DNA of 53,457 nt from Fundicoccus_A sp052115865 (GTDB taxonomy: Bacteria; Bacillota; Bacilli; Lactobacillales; Aerococcaceae), in NCBI RefSeq assembly GCF_052115865.1, contig NZ_JBQKME010000014.1, positions 1-53,457 on the forward strand. The letters are read 5' to 3'. Below the pieces are notes generated by a model. The model was not told where the DNA came from. It did no database searches and was given only the letters and a program-made list of their open reading frames with translations. This document shows positions 33,679 through 43,700 of the stretch, piece by piece. The position numbers were made by a program, and so were the translations under genes. Within the stretch, counting starts at the first letter, position 1, and each line of letters starts with the position of its first letter.

Positions 33679-34497
33679 TTATTTTCCTCCTGAACCAAGT
33701 TTATTACTAATACGGGTAGAAAATCCGTTAATAATTAACACTAAGATGATAAGTACAGTAGCCGTTGCATAAGCTTCGTTAACGTGGAAGCCTTCATTTG
33801 ATAGAACATACATATGAACCGCCAATGTACGTCCAGAAGACATCAGATTGTTAACCATATTACTTGATGAACCTAGAGTATATAATAATGCAGCTGATTC
33901 ACCAACAATTCTACCAATAGCGAGAATGATACCTGATAAAATACCTGGCATTGCGACAGGTAAAACAACAGTAAAGATTGTTCTTAATTTTCCAGCTCCC
34001 AAGGCTAGACTCCCCATACGCAAGGAATTATCCACACTATTTAATGCTTCTTCCGTAGATGAAATAATAATTGGTAGGATCATAATGGTGATGGTTAAAA
34101 TCCCCCCCAAATGCGAATATCCCCATCCTAAGCGGATTACAAAGAACAACATCCCGAACAAACCATAAACAATGGATGGAATAGCTGCTAGGGTATCTGT
34201 TGCTAAACGAATAATTGATAGGAATTTACTCGATTGGTCCGCATACTCTACTAAATAAAATCCAGTGAAAATACCAACGGGTCCAGCTATCAATAAGGAT
34301 GCCCCAACAATAATCAAAGTGGAAATAATCGCAGGGGTCATTGAAACATTAGCCGTTGTGTAGTTCCATGCAAAAATTTGCGGAGTTAAATATGGGACGC
34401 CATTCCACAAAATAAAGCCAATGATAAACAATAAAATTCCAACCGTAAATGCGGCAGCTAACCAAACGATAAAATGTGTAAAAGAAAATCTTTTCAT
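33679..34497 (-). CDS. pstA: Phosphate ABC transporter permease PstA
   Basis: 272 residues with six predicted membrane helices; EAA-type loop LALGAGKLRTIFTVVLPVAMPG contacts PstB. Start ATG overlaps the pstC stop by one base (TAATG). Confidence 0.94.
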   Translation of the reverse strand: MKRFSFTHFIVWLAAAFTVGILLFIIGFILWNGVPYLTPQIFAWNYTTANVSMTPAIISTLIIVGASLLIAGPVGIFTGFYLVEYADQSSKFLSIIRLATDTLAAIPSIVYGLFGMLFFVIRLGWGYSHLGGILTITIMILPIIISSTEEALNSVDNSLRMGSLALGAGKLRTIFTVVLPVAMPGILSGIILAIGRIVGESAALLYTLGSSSNMVNNLMSSGRTLAVHMYVLSNEGFHVNEAYATATVLIILVLIINGFSTRISNKLGSGGK

Positions 34498-35360
34498 TAG
34501 TTGTCACTACCTTTCGATTTAATGATCATAAAGGTTGTATTAATAATTAATATGAAAACAAATAAAACGACAGCCGTAGCAATTAAGGCTTCTCTATGTC
34601 GGCCAGATGCATAGGACATTTCTAGAACAATATTGGTTGTCAATGTACGAACTCCACTAGATAAGGATGTTGGAATAGCTGGTTGGTTACCCGTCACTAA
34701 AATAACCGCCATAGTCTCACCGATTGCACGTCCAATACCTAGAATGACTGATGATAAAATGCCTGATTTAGCTGCTGGTAAAACAACACTCATCACTGAA
34801 CGTTCATGTGTAGCTCCTAAACCAACACTAGCTTGGTAAAAAGAGTCAGGTACCGCGCGTATAGCAGCTTCAGAAAGACCAATAATAGTTGGTAGAATCA
34901 TAATACCTAGTAGAAGTGATGCTGTCAGAATATTCATCCCAGATCCACCAACGATATTTCTAATAAATGGAACAAAAATTTGTAAAGCGAAGAAACCATA
35001 TACGATGGAAGGTATAGCTGCCATTAAGTTAATTGCAGGTTTTAGCCAACGATAAAGGGGTTTGGGACAAAAGCGAGCCATAAAAACAGCCGTAAGAATA
35101 CCAATCGGAACACCGATAATAACAGCACCTGTCGTTACCACTAATGAACCTACAATCATTGGAAAAATACCAAATTGAGGATTCGATGCCCTAGGTCTCC
35201 AAGAGGTTCCTAAAACAAAGTTACCTAAGCCTTCTTCAAGAATAAAGGGTAAACCACCTTTAAAAATAAAGTAAAAAATTAATATAATTGATATAATCGA
35301 AATCGCTGCGCAAAACATAAAAACATACTTCATAATTGTTTCTGTCGCATTCCGTTGCAT
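34497..35360 (-). CDS. pstC: Phosphate ABC transporter permease PstC
   Basis: 287 residues, six membrane helices, EAA-type loop VGLGATHERSVMSVVLPAAKSG. First gene of pstCAB-phoU; start ATG after AGGAG. PhoP-like repeats lie in the 240-bp gap before it. In most firmicutes pstS would occupy this first position. Confidence 0.94.
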   Translation of the reverse strand: MQRNATETIMKYVFMFCAAISIISIILIFYFIFKGGLPFILEEGLGNFVLGTSWRPRASNPQFGIFPMIVGSLVVTTGAVIIGVPIGILTAVFMARFCPKPLYRWLKPAINLMAAIPSIVYGFFALQIFVPFIRNIVGGSGMNILTASLLLGIMILPTIIGLSEAAIRAVPDSFYQASVGLGATHERSVMSVVLPAAKSGILSSVILGIGRAIGETMAVILVTGNQPAIPTSLSSGVRTLTTNIVLEMSYASGRHREALIATAVVLFVFILIINTTFMIIKSKGSDN

Positions 35361-35438
35361 ATACTTTCTCCTAACTTATATATATTAAAATCATTACAAA
35401 GATAATAATAATGAATCATTTATATTCTACACATGCAT

Positions 35439-35467
35439 TGTAAATTTTATACCTTGTTTTATGTAAA
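35439..35467 (-). promoter_or_regulatory. Second PhoP-like cluster near pstC
   Basis: TTTACA on the minus strand at 35462-35467 and 35439-35444, 23 bp apart (about two helical repeats), with TAGAAT downstream as a possible -10. Weaker than the cluster at 35563. Confidence 0.45.
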
Positions 35468-35562
35468 GTTTTACGATTCACCTTACTTAACTTTAGCTTT
35501 TAAATGCTTATCAGACCAATAAATCAACGTTTAGATTAGGAACACATTAAATATCCGTCAAT

Positions 35563-35590
35563 TGTAAATTTTATGTAAATTTTGTGTAAA
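35563..35590 (-). promoter_or_regulatory. PhoP box upstream of pstC
   Basis: Three perfect TTTACA repeats on the minus strand at 35585-35590, 35574-35579 and 35563-35568, again with an exact 11-bp period. It lies just after the phoR stop and upstream of pstC, so the pst operon can be induced separately from phoPR. Confidence 0.82.
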
Positions 35591-35600
35591 GACTTAAAAA

Positions 35601-37319
35601 CTAATACGGTAAAAATATAAAAAATGTTGAACCAACTCCAACTTCACTTTCTACCTCAATTTTACCATTTAAAATTTTAACTAAATTCCGGACAATGGAT
35701 AAACCTAATCCCGTACCGCCAGAATTACGACTGCGTCCTTTATCTACCCGATAGAAACGCTCAAAAATACGTTCTTGATCAATTTCCGGGATTCCAATCC
35801 CATTATCCGATACAGAAAACTGTACGCCTTTACGTTTGCGACGAATTTTTATATGTATATCGCTCTCTTCTTCAGAATAATTAATGGCATTATCTATTAA
35901 ATTTGTAAAAATCTGCTCAATACGATGCCGATCTGCCTTATACATCACAGGTTCGCTTGCATCAATCGATAAGTTAATCTTCTTAGCTTTTGCTTTTGCT
36001 AAAAAGAATTCAACACTAGCTTCTGCCGCTTCAACGATATCAAATTCATTAACCGTTACGGGTGCCGATTGTTTCTCTACACGTGATAATTCTAAAATAT
36101 CATGGATAATAATTTCTAAACGATTACTCTCATTCGCAATAATTTCGACAAATTGTCGCGCAACCTCTGGCGTATCTATCGCCCCAGCTAACAGAGTTTC
36201 AGCAAAACCTTTAATGGCAGTAACGGGTGTTCTTAACTCGTGAGAAGCATTCGCAACAAATTCGGTCCTAACTGTTTCTAAGCGACGAATTTCTGATATA
36301 TCGTAAAGTAAAACCAAGATCGAGTCATCATTAACCCCACTGTCTAGTAGAAAAGGAACGATATTTACATCGATAAATTTTGAATTGGGGACAAACATTT
36401 CAATTTCATCACGCAATGACGTTCTGTCTTTCATTACCCGTCGGATCATATTGGCTAATAAATAACTCTTAATGTAGGTTTCATAAGAGCGTCCTAAAGC
36501 ACTGTCATCAATTTTTAAAAGAGAAGCTGCTGCCGGATTAAAGAGTTCTATTTTACCAGAATCGTTAATAACTAAAACACCTAGGTTTATGTGATCTAAC
36601 ATTAATGATAGTTTTTGTTCACTCGCACTCAAAATAATATGTTCTTTTTCCAAATGATTAGCTAAAGATTCAATTTGATAGCCTAATTCATCTACTTTAG
36701 GTTCAATTGTTTCCATATATGTAAAACTATAGTCGTTATCTTCAATTTTATGTAAGCCATCACTAATAAAATTCAATGCATGATGGATTTTTGCATACAA
36801 GCGTTTGTAAATAATGAAGAATGAACAAATAATCATAACTAAAATCATGATGACCGCAGCCCAAAAGATACGCCAATCATCGCTGAAATACTCTTGTGGA
36901 AAGCGTAAAAGAATCCATTGATTTCCCTCCATTTTCGCATTAACCCAAACATATTGCTTATTAAACCAACTATCACTAGTCTTATCTAGATCTGGCTTTG
37001 CTAAACGTTCAAGAACACTCGAAGTTAAACTTTCTTGAGGTAAATTACTCCATGAGATTTCTGGCAATTGCCGTGGCGAGGTTGTCGAGACATCATAAGA
37101 AGCCCCTTGAACTGAAGAAGCCCAAAAATGGCTAACATCTTCTTCAGTCAAAGCGGCTTGTGAATAATGAATAAGTGTATTTGTTTCTTCCACTGCTTGA
37201 TGTTGAATCGTTTGGCGGACATAGAGGTAGAAAGTACCGACTAAGATAACCGCAGTGAGTATGAGGCTAATAACAGTAACTGTTTGACGATTTAATCTCG
37301 ATTGTTTAATTCGACTCAT
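35601..37319 (-). CDS. phoR: Phosphate-regulon sensor kinase PhoR
   Basis: 572 residues. Membrane helices at about 14-36 and 148-172 flank an extracellular domain; then a HAMP-like segment, a PAS domain (about 235-345), HisKA with His360 in NASHELRTPV, and HATPase_c with DNGIGI and GTGLGLSIV. Start ATG 37319 (MSRIKQSRL) overlaps the end of phoP by 14 nt; the longer frame to 37397 runs inside phoP. Identified as PhoR by PAS-containing layout and by its place beside PhoP boxes and pst. Confidence 0.92.
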   Translation of the reverse strand: MSRIKQSRLNRQTVTVISLILTAVILVGTFYLYVRQTIQHQAVEETNTLIHYSQAALTEEDVSHFWASSVQGASYDVSTTSPRQLPEISWSNLPQESLTSSVLERLAKPDLDKTSDSWFNKQYVWVNAKMEGNQWILLRFPQEYFSDDWRIFWAAVIMILVMIICSFFIIYKRLYAKIHHALNFISDGLHKIEDNDYSFTYMETIEPKVDELGYQIESLANHLEKEHIILSASEQKLSLMLDHINLGVLVINDSGKIELFNPAAASLLKIDDSALGRSYETYIKSYLLANMIRRVMKDRTSLRDEIEMFVPNSKFIDVNIVPFLLDSGVNDDSILVLLYDISEIRRLETVRTEFVANASHELRTPVTAIKGFAETLLAGAIDTPEVARQFVEIIANESNRLEIIIHDILELSRVEKQSAPVTVNEFDIVEAAEASVEFFLAKAKAKKINLSIDASEPVMYKADRHRIEQIFTNLIDNAINYSEEESDIHIKIRRKRKGVQFSVSDNGIGIPEIDQERIFERFYRVDKGRSRNSGGTGLGLSIVRNLVKILNGKIEVESEVGVGSTFFIFLPY

Positions 37320-38094
37320 ACTCTTCTGGCACCTCAAATTTATATCCAAATCCTCTAACGGTAATGATATATTGTGGATTTTTAGTATTTTTTTCAATTT
37401 TCTCTCTTAAGTGGCTAATATGAACATCAACAATCCGGGTCTCACCCGCATAATCAAAGTTCCAAATATTATTGAGTAATTGTTCACGACTTAAAATACG
37501 ACCTTTACGCAAAGCCATATACACCAACAACTCATATTCTTTAGGAGTAATTTCAATTGGCACTCCATCGACTAAAACTTCATAGCGATTAATATATATT
37601 TCCAAGGCTCCCAATTTCATCACTTGATTATCTTCTTGTTCAATCGCATCAAATTTAGAAACTGAATCGACTGGATTTCCCTCTTCACTTTCTGAACTTG
37701 TTTGCTCTAAGTTCATTTCAACTTCATTGGGCTCCATCCGTCTAAAAATCGCTTTGATACGTGCCACAACTTCTCTAGGACTAAAAGGCTTGGTTAAATA
37801 ATCATCTGCCCCTAATTCAAGACCAATAATTTTGTCGTATTCGTCATCTTTAGCGGTTAACATCAAGATGGGCGTTTGGATGTTGTCTTGTCTAACACGT
37901 CGACAAACATCCATCCCATCCATTTTAGGCAGCATAATATCTAAAATAATAAAATCATATTGATTTTCTTTAATCATTTTATAGGCTTGCTTACCATCTT
38001 CAGCTGTTTCTACCGCATAACCTGCTTGATCTAAATTATATTCTAACAATGTCAAAATAGAAGGTTCGTCATCGACTACTAAAATACGTTTCAT
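37306..38094 (-). CDS. phoP: Phosphate-regulon response regulator PhoP
   Basis: OmpR-family regulator, 262 residues. Receiver domain with Asp9/Asp52 (ILDIMLPKMDG) and KPFSPREV; winged helix from about 158 to 255 ending VRGFGYKFE. An extra acidic linker of about 30 residues (EMNLEQTSSESEEGN onward) separates the domains. Start ATG after GGAGG. Likely binds the TTTACA repeats before pstS and pstC. Confidence 0.93.
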   Translation of the reverse strand: MKRILVVDDEPSILTLLEYNLDQAGYAVETAEDGKQAYKMIKENQYDFIILDIMLPKMDGMDVCRRVRQDNIQTPILMLTAKDDEYDKIIGLELGADDYLTKPFSPREVVARIKAIFRRMEPNEVEMNLEQTSSESEEGNPVDSVSKFDAIEQEDNQVMKLGALEIYINRYEVLVDGVPIEITPKEYELLVYMALRKGRILSREQLLNNIWNFDYAGETRIVDVHISHLREKIEKNTKNPQYIITVRGFGYKFEVPEEYESN

Positions 38095-38202
38095 ATCTAA
38101 GCCTCCACTCTCCTAAAATCTTTGTTCTTTTACATCATATCATGCTCATCTAAAAATTATAGTTTCCCATTCCTCATCCAAAAATAGAATGGAGATATTT
38201 AT

Positions 38203-39093
38203 TTAAATTTTCAAAAATTGTTTCATTGAGCGACGGGCACCGATTACCCCTAAAATCATACCTATTATGAATAGACCTATACCGATGTATAGTAGCATCG
38301 GCCATACAGCCACTAGATTTAAGTTGACAATTCCCAACAGCTCACCTGGGGCACGCGTGATAAAGCTATATATTCCAAATAAGATTGCTGTCGCGAAAGC
38401 AGCCCCGATTAAGCCAATCAAAGCTCCTTCAATGGCAAATGGCGCGCGAATAAAACTATTTTTCGCACCGACTAAACGCATAATTTCAATTTCCGTTTGC
38501 CGAGCTGAAATTGTTGCTTTGATTGTGTTAGATACAAGCAAGACCGCCACAACAATAAATACCGCTGAAACTATAGCTAAAATATAGCGACTTGTTTCAA
38601 GAATATTGACAATATTTTCAGTATTGAAGCCACCATATTCAACATTTGCAACCGAATCAAATTGTGTAATCTTTTCAGCAACGCTGGCTAGCTGATTCGG
38701 GTCTTCAACATTTACAACAAAAATATTATATAGCGGATTGGAATCGCCCTCGAAGAGCTCGAATTCACTACCATAATTTTCAATTAAATTGGCTAACTCT
38801 TCTTCTTTAGACCGATAGGTCACGCCTGTCACTTCAGCTAAACTTTCAATCTCATCTTTTAATGCGGCTTCGTCCTCAGATTCAGCTAGTAAATCAATAT
38901 GGACACGTACTTGAAGGCCTTGTTCAATGCTATCAGCCAATACATTCATATTCACTAATAAAATAGACAAGCCACCTACCATAATAAGCGTTAACGTCAT
39001 CGTCATGATGGAAGTCGTCGTCATCCAACCATTTCTAAACAAATTACGAAAACCATCACGGATATGACGGAAAAAGTTTCTAATTGCGTTCAT
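38203..39093 (-). CDS. ftsX: Cell-division protein FtsX
   Basis: Membrane partner of FtsE, 296 residues, four membrane helices with a large extracellular loop (about 45-160) that in streptococci contacts the PcsB coiled coil. Start ATG 39093 (MNAIRNFFRH) follows AGGGGG and overlaps ftsE by 14 nt; the frame open to 39123 starts inside ftsE. The likely PcsB-type partner is encoded at 199-1848. Confidence 0.94.
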   Translation of the reverse strand: MNAIRNFFRHIRDGFRNLFRNGWMTTTSIMTMTLTLIMVGGLSILLVNMNVLADSIEQGLQVRVHIDLLAESEDEAALKDEIESLAEVTGVTYRSKEEELANLIENYGSEFELFEGDSNPLYNIFVVNVEDPNQLASVAEKITQFDSVANVEYGGFNTENIVNILETSRYILAIVSAVFIVVAVLLVSNTIKATISARQTEIEIMRLVGAKNSFIRAPFAIEGALIGLIGAAFATAILFGIYSFITRAPGELLGIVNLNLVAVWPMLLYIGIGLFIIGMILGVIGARRSMKQFLKI

Positions 39094-39766
39094 TATAGGC
39101 CCCCTTATACTCATCACGGACAATTTTACCTTGATTAATCCGAATAACCCGATGTTTATAACGGTTCACCAATGTATCATTATGTGTTCCCATAATAATG
39201 GTTGTTCCAGTTAAGTTAATCTCTTCCAGAACTTTAAAAATATCATCGGCTGTTTCTGGATCAAGATTTCCTGTTGGCTCATCCGCAATTAATATACTAG
39301 GTTTATTGGCCATTGCGCGAGCAATTGCAACACGTTGCATTTCGCCTCCGGATAACTCAGCTGGCATTTGATGGATTTTATGCCTTAAGTCAACCAAGCC
39401 CAACACCTCATTGACCCGTTTCTTAATGTCTTTTTTGCTTTTACCGGTTACTTCTAAAGCATAAGCAACATTTTCATAGACATTTAATTTAGGTAATAGT
39501 TTAAAGTCTTGAAAGACAACTCCGACATAACGTCTTAAAAAAGGAACGTCTTTTTCTTTCATATCGTTTAAAATATATTTACCAACTGTAATTTTTCCTG
39601 AATTAGCTTTTTCTTCACGGTAAATTAACTTCATCAAAGTTGATTTACCTGAACCACTTGGTCCCACCAAATAGACAAATTCACCTTGTTCGATACGTAA
39701 ACTCACCTGATCAACGGCTTTAATTCCGTTAGCGTATTGTTTAACTACATCTGTAAATTGAATCAT
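39080..39766 (-). CDS. ftsE: Cell-division ATP-binding protein FtsE
   Basis: ABC ATPase of FtsEX, 228 residues. Walker A GPSGSGKST, signature LSGGEMQRVAIA, Walker B ILIADEPTGNLDP. It drives FtsX to activate septal hydrolases instead of transporting a substrate. Lies between prfB and ftsX, the standard firmicute order. Confidence 0.95.
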   Translation of the reverse strand: MIQFTDVVKQYANGIKAVDQVSLRIEQGEFVYLVGPSGSGKSTLMKLIYREEKANSGKITVGKYILNDMKEKDVPFLRRYVGVVFQDFKLLPKLNVYENVAYALEVTGKSKKDIKKRVNEVLGLVDLRHKIHQMPAELSGGEMQRVAIARAMANKPSILIADEPTGNLDPETADDIFKVLEEINLTGTTIIMGTHNDTLVNRYKHRVIRINQGKIVRDEYKGAYNERN

Positions 39767-39860
39767 TTTATTGAGATCTCCTATTTTATCTATGATTAAG
39801 GTTAATCATACTTTATTTTTATTAAGGGCACGATTTAAAAAGTTGACAATTTCATGACGA

Positions 39861-40974
39861 TTATTCGTCATCTGATTGAATGGACCACTTCAAATAGGCG
39901 TCGATAAATCCATTGAGATCTCCGTCCATAACGGCTTGAACTTGACCAACTTCGTATTGCGTCCGATGATCTTTAACCATTGAATAAGGATGGAAAACAT
40001 ACGACCGAATCTGAGAACCCCAGGCAATTTCTTTTTGATCCCCTTTTACTTCTGCCAATTCAGCTGCTTTCTTCTCTTCTTCTAATTGATAAAGTTTGGC
40101 TTTCAATAAATTCATCGCTGTTTCTCTATTTTGTAATTGTGAACGTTGGGACTGACTTTGCGTCACAATACCGGTTGGAATATGCGTAATACGTACAGCA
40201 GAGGATGTTTTATTGATATGTTGCCCACCAGCACCACTAGCACGAAAAGTATCAATTCTTAAATCATCCGGATTAACTTCTACTTCAACCGTATCATCAA
40301 GGACAGGTGTCACTTCAACGGATGCAAATGACGTATGGCGACGGCTATTAGAATCAAAAGGTGAAATTCGAACCAAACGATGAATCCCCTTTTCAGATTT
40401 TAAGTAACCATAAGCTAATGGCCCGCTAATGGCTAAGGTAACGCTTTTAATTCCCGCTTCGTCCCCATCATGATAGTCAATCACCTCGACAGAAAACCCT
40501 TGTTGGTCGGCCCATCTTTGGTACATCCGCATTAACATACTTCCCCAGTCTTGAGATTCCGTTCCACCTGCACCAGGATGGATTTCTAAAATCGCATCAT
40601 TACGATCATGAGGACCTGACAATAATAATTTTAATTCATAATTTTCTAACTGTTCATTCAATAACCCAATGCTTGTTTCTACTTCTTCCAACAAATCTTC
40701 ATCTTGGGTCTCATTATACAATTCCAAACCAAGACTAATATCATCGACTCTTTCAGACATGGTTGTAAATTCTTCAAAAGTGGATTTAGCCTGATTCAAT
40801 TCTTTCATTACTTTTTGCGCAGCTTCATTATCATCCCAGAAACCACTTTGAGCCATTTGATATTCATAATCCGCAATATCTGCTTCTAAGGCATCTAAGT
40901 CAAAGTGCCCTCCTATAGCTGTTGACTTGCTCACTTGCTTCTTCAATAAACTGTTTCATTTCATATAATTCCAT
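39861..40974 (-). CDS. prfB: Peptide chain release factor 2, with programmed +1 frameshift
   Basis: Releases nascent protein at UGA and UAA stops. The first frame reads MELYEMKQFIEEASEQVNSY then RRAL and stops at TGA (40900-40902); a +1 shift at CTT-TGA-C continues in the frame that runs to 39861. AGGAGG lies 3 nt before CTT, the classical stimulator. Domain motifs SPFDSNSRRH (stop-codon reading) and SGAGGQHINK (hydrolysis GGQ) are present. 370 residues. An ATG one codon earlier (40977) is also possible; AAAAGGAG precedes both. Confidence 0.95.
40900..40917 (-). promoter_or_regulatory. prfB: Programmed frameshift site of prfB
   Basis: On the minus strand TATAGGAGGGCACTTTGAC: internal Shine-Dalgarno AGGAGG, 3-nt spacer, slippery CTT and in-frame TGA. 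When RF2 is scarce the ribosome slips by one base and makes full-length RF2. Confidence 0.93.
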
Positions 40975-41014
40975 CATAAATATCTCCTTTTAAAACTTTA
41001 TTTAAGCCATAACG

Positions 41015-41058
41015 GTAAAAAACTGTTCCAGCATCTATCGATTGGAACAGTTTTTTAT
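41015..41058. terminator. Bidirectional terminator after secA
   Basis: AAAAAACTGTTCCA (41017-41030) pairs with TGGAACAGTTTTTT (41043-41056); T runs on both strands. It lies between secA and prfB. Confidence 0.88.
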
Positions 41059-41062
41059 ATAA

Positions 41063-43486
41063 TTAGGCTGTTGGCATTGGACGTCCTGCTGGTCTTGGCG
41101 TAGATTGATTCACTTGTTCACGCTCCACATTTTGACGAATTTGTGCTTTCATCACAAAACGTGTCACTTCTTGTTCAATCGCAGCAATCATTTCTTGGAA
41201 GCGATCATAACCTTCCGTTTGGTATTCCGTTAAAGGATTCGTTTGAGCATAAGCTCTTAAACCAACACCTTGACGTAAATTATCCATCATATCAATATGA
41301 TCTGTCCATTTGCTATCAACGACTTTTAAAATAATAACTTTTTCAAATTCAGCGACTTGTTCAGGTCCATTCAATTGGCTAACTTTTTCGTCATAGGCTG
41401 TCTCTGCTAGATTATATAAATAATCCACTAATTCATTGGCTGATTTATTTTCTAAATCGGCTAAAGTAATAGAATCAGGTGATACTAAATTCGCTTTAGC
41501 ATATTCTAACAAGGCATCTAATTGCCAATTTTTTCTTTCGCCTTCTGTCGCATAAGCCACTTGACGAGAAATCGTCCGTTTAATCATGGCTTTAACATAC
41601 TCTGTTAATGAACCTTCACTTTGAATCACTTCAAGTCTTTGTCCGTAAATAACTTCACGTTGCTCACGCATCACTTCGTCATACTCTAAAACGTTTTTAC
41701 GCGTATCATAGTTATTTCCTTCAACGCGTTTTTGAGCAGATTCTACCTGACGAGACAACATTTTACTTTGAATTGCTAAATCTTCTTCAGAGTCTTCTGC
41801 ATTTAGTCGTTGCCATACCGCTTGAATTCTATCTGATCCAAAACGACGCATTAAATCATCTTCTAGTGATAAGTAGAATTGTGAAGCACCTGGGTCACCT
41901 TGACGTCCAGCACGTCCACGAAGTTGGTTATCAATCCGACGTGATTCATGACGTTCTGTACCAATGACACATAAGCCACCACGTTCAACGACACCACTAC
42001 CTAACTTAATGTCCGTTCCACGTCCAGCCATGTTTGTTGCAATCGTTACAGCGCCACGTTGACCTGCTTGCATAATAATTTCAGCTTCTTTAAAGTGATT
42101 TTTTGCATTTAGGACTTCGTGCGGGATACCTTCTTTAGTTAACAAACGTGATAAGTATTCAGATGTCTCAACCGCAACGGTACCTACAAGAAGTGGTTGA
42201 CCTTCTGCGTGGCGTTGTTTAATATCTTCAACAACTGCCTTAAACTTAGATTTTAAGTTTGGATATAATAAATCCGGTGCATCATCACGAATAACAGGTC
42301 TGTTAGTTGGAATTTGAATAACGTTCATATTATAAATTTCACGGAATTCTTCTTCTTCCGTTTTAGCTGTACCTGTCATCCCCGCTAGTTTTTTATACAT
42401 ACGGAAATAGTTTTGGAAAGTAATAGTTGCCATTGTTTTCGATTCATTTTCAATCTTAACACCTTCTTTGGCTTCAATCGCTTGGTGAAGTCCATCAGAA
42501 TAACGGCGACCTTCCATGATACGACCTGTAAATCCGTCAACAATTTTCACTTGACCTTCATCTACAACATAATCAATATCGTGTAACATAATATAGTTCG
42601 CTCTTAGCGCTTGATCAATATGGTGAACTAAGGCTGTATGTTCTGGTTCATATAAGTTTTCTAAACGAAAAACACGTTCAGCTTTATCGACACCTTCATC
42701 GGTTAATGCAATGGTTTTAGAAGACAAATCAATCGTATAGTCTTCTTCTTCTTTTAATCCTTTAACAAAATAATCTGCACGTGTATAAAGTGCGGTTGAT
42801 TTTCCAGCTTGTCCAGAAATAATTAAAGGAGTTCTCGCCTCATCAATTAAAATCGAATCGACCTCATCCACAACAGCAAATTGTAATGGACGTTGAACCA
42901 TTTGATGTTGATGAACAACCATATTATCTCTTAAATAGTCAAAGCCAAGTTCATTGTTTGTACTATAAGTGATATCACAATTGTAAGCTGCACGCTTTTC
43001 AGCTGAATTCATTGAGTTTAAGTTCAAACCAACGGTTAAACCTAAGAAGCGGAAGATTTCTCCCATTTCTTTCGAGTCACGTGTGGCTAAATAATCGTTA
43101 ACAGTAACAACGTGAACACCTTTACCAGCAAGTGCGTTTAAATAAACAGGCATGGTGGCTGTTAATGTTTTACCTTCTCCTGTTTTCATCTCAGCAATGT
43201 TACCATCATGGATAACAATACCACCTTGGATTTGTACTTTATAAGGTGTTAAACCAATCACACGGCTTGCTGCCTCACGGACTACCGCAAAAGCTTCAAC
43301 TAAAATATCATCCAATGAGTTACCATTTGCTAATTTGGCTCTTAATTCTGTTGTCATATTTCTTAATTCTTCATCCGACATTTGTTTAAATGTAGGTTCC
43401 ATAGCAATAACTTCATCTGCTATTTTCCCTGTACGATTTAACTCTGCTTTATCATTTTCGATTAAATTACGAAGGAAGTTCGCCAT
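41063..43486 (-). CDS. secA: Preprotein translocase ATPase SecA
   Basis: Motor that pushes preproteins through SecYEG. 807 residues with Walker A GEGKT at 103-107, DEVDSILIDEARTPL, and SGRAGRQGDPG in the second RecA-like domain. The protein ends NQSTPRPAGRPMPTA and has no C-terminal CxCxxGxxKKxxxC zinc motif, which many SecA proteins have and some Lactobacillales lack. Start ATG after AGGAG. Lies between hpf and prfB, as in Bacillus. Confidence 0.96.
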   Translation of the reverse strand: MANFLRNLIENDKAELNRTGKIADEVIAMEPTFKQMSDEELRNMTTELRAKLANGNSLDDILVEAFAVVREAASRVIGLTPYKVQIQGGIVIHDGNIAEMKTGEGKTLTATMPVYLNALAGKGVHVVTVNDYLATRDSKEMGEIFRFLGLTVGLNLNSMNSAEKRAAYNCDITYSTNNELGFDYLRDNMVVHQHQMVQRPLQFAVVDEVDSILIDEARTPLIISGQAGKSTALYTRADYFVKGLKEEEDYTIDLSSKTIALTDEGVDKAERVFRLENLYEPEHTALVHHIDQALRANYIMLHDIDYVVDEGQVKIVDGFTGRIMEGRRYSDGLHQAIEAKEGVKIENESKTMATITFQNYFRMYKKLAGMTGTAKTEEEEFREIYNMNVIQIPTNRPVIRDDAPDLLYPNLKSKFKAVVEDIKQRHAEGQPLLVGTVAVETSEYLSRLLTKEGIPHEVLNAKNHFKEAEIIMQAGQRGAVTIATNMAGRGTDIKLGSGVVERGGLCVIGTERHESRRIDNQLRGRAGRQGDPGASQFYLSLEDDLMRRFGSDRIQAVWQRLNAEDSEEDLAIQSKMLSRQVESAQKRVEGNNYDTRKNVLEYDEVMREQREVIYGQRLEVIQSEGSLTEYVKAMIKRTISRQVAYATEGERKNWQLDALLEYAKANLVSPDSITLADLENKSANELVDYLYNLAETAYDEKVSQLNGPEQVAEFEKVIILKVVDSKWTDHIDMMDNLRQGVGLRAYAQTNPLTEYQTEGYDRFQEMIAAIEQEVTRFVMKAQIRQNVEREQVNQSTPRPAGRPMPTA

Positions 43487-43658
43487 TTATTAATTACTCC
43501 TTTTTAGTGCGGCACGCACCTATCTATTTAGTCGTTGTTCATTCAAGTAAATAAACCTCATTTTACATTGTATCATTATTTTTTACTATTGGGTAGAAAG
43601 AATTATGGATTATTGGGAGTTTATTAGATGCAATTTATTATATCGTTTTATAGGCAAA

Positions 43659-43686
43659 GCAAAAAAGAGTAGGTTTCCCTACTCTT
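43659..43686 (-). terminator. Terminator of hpf
   Basis: AAGAGTAGG (43665-43673) pairs with CCTACTCTT (43678-43686) around a TTTC loop; TTTTTTGC follows on the minus strand. Confidence 0.9.
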
Positions 43687-43700
43687 ACACAAGGCTTAAA

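Noticed and set aside
43507..43519. GTGCG-GCA-CGCAC inverted repeat before secA
   Set aside because: Only a 5-bp stem, not overlapping the ribosome site; no SecM-like or other known secA leader could be recognised.
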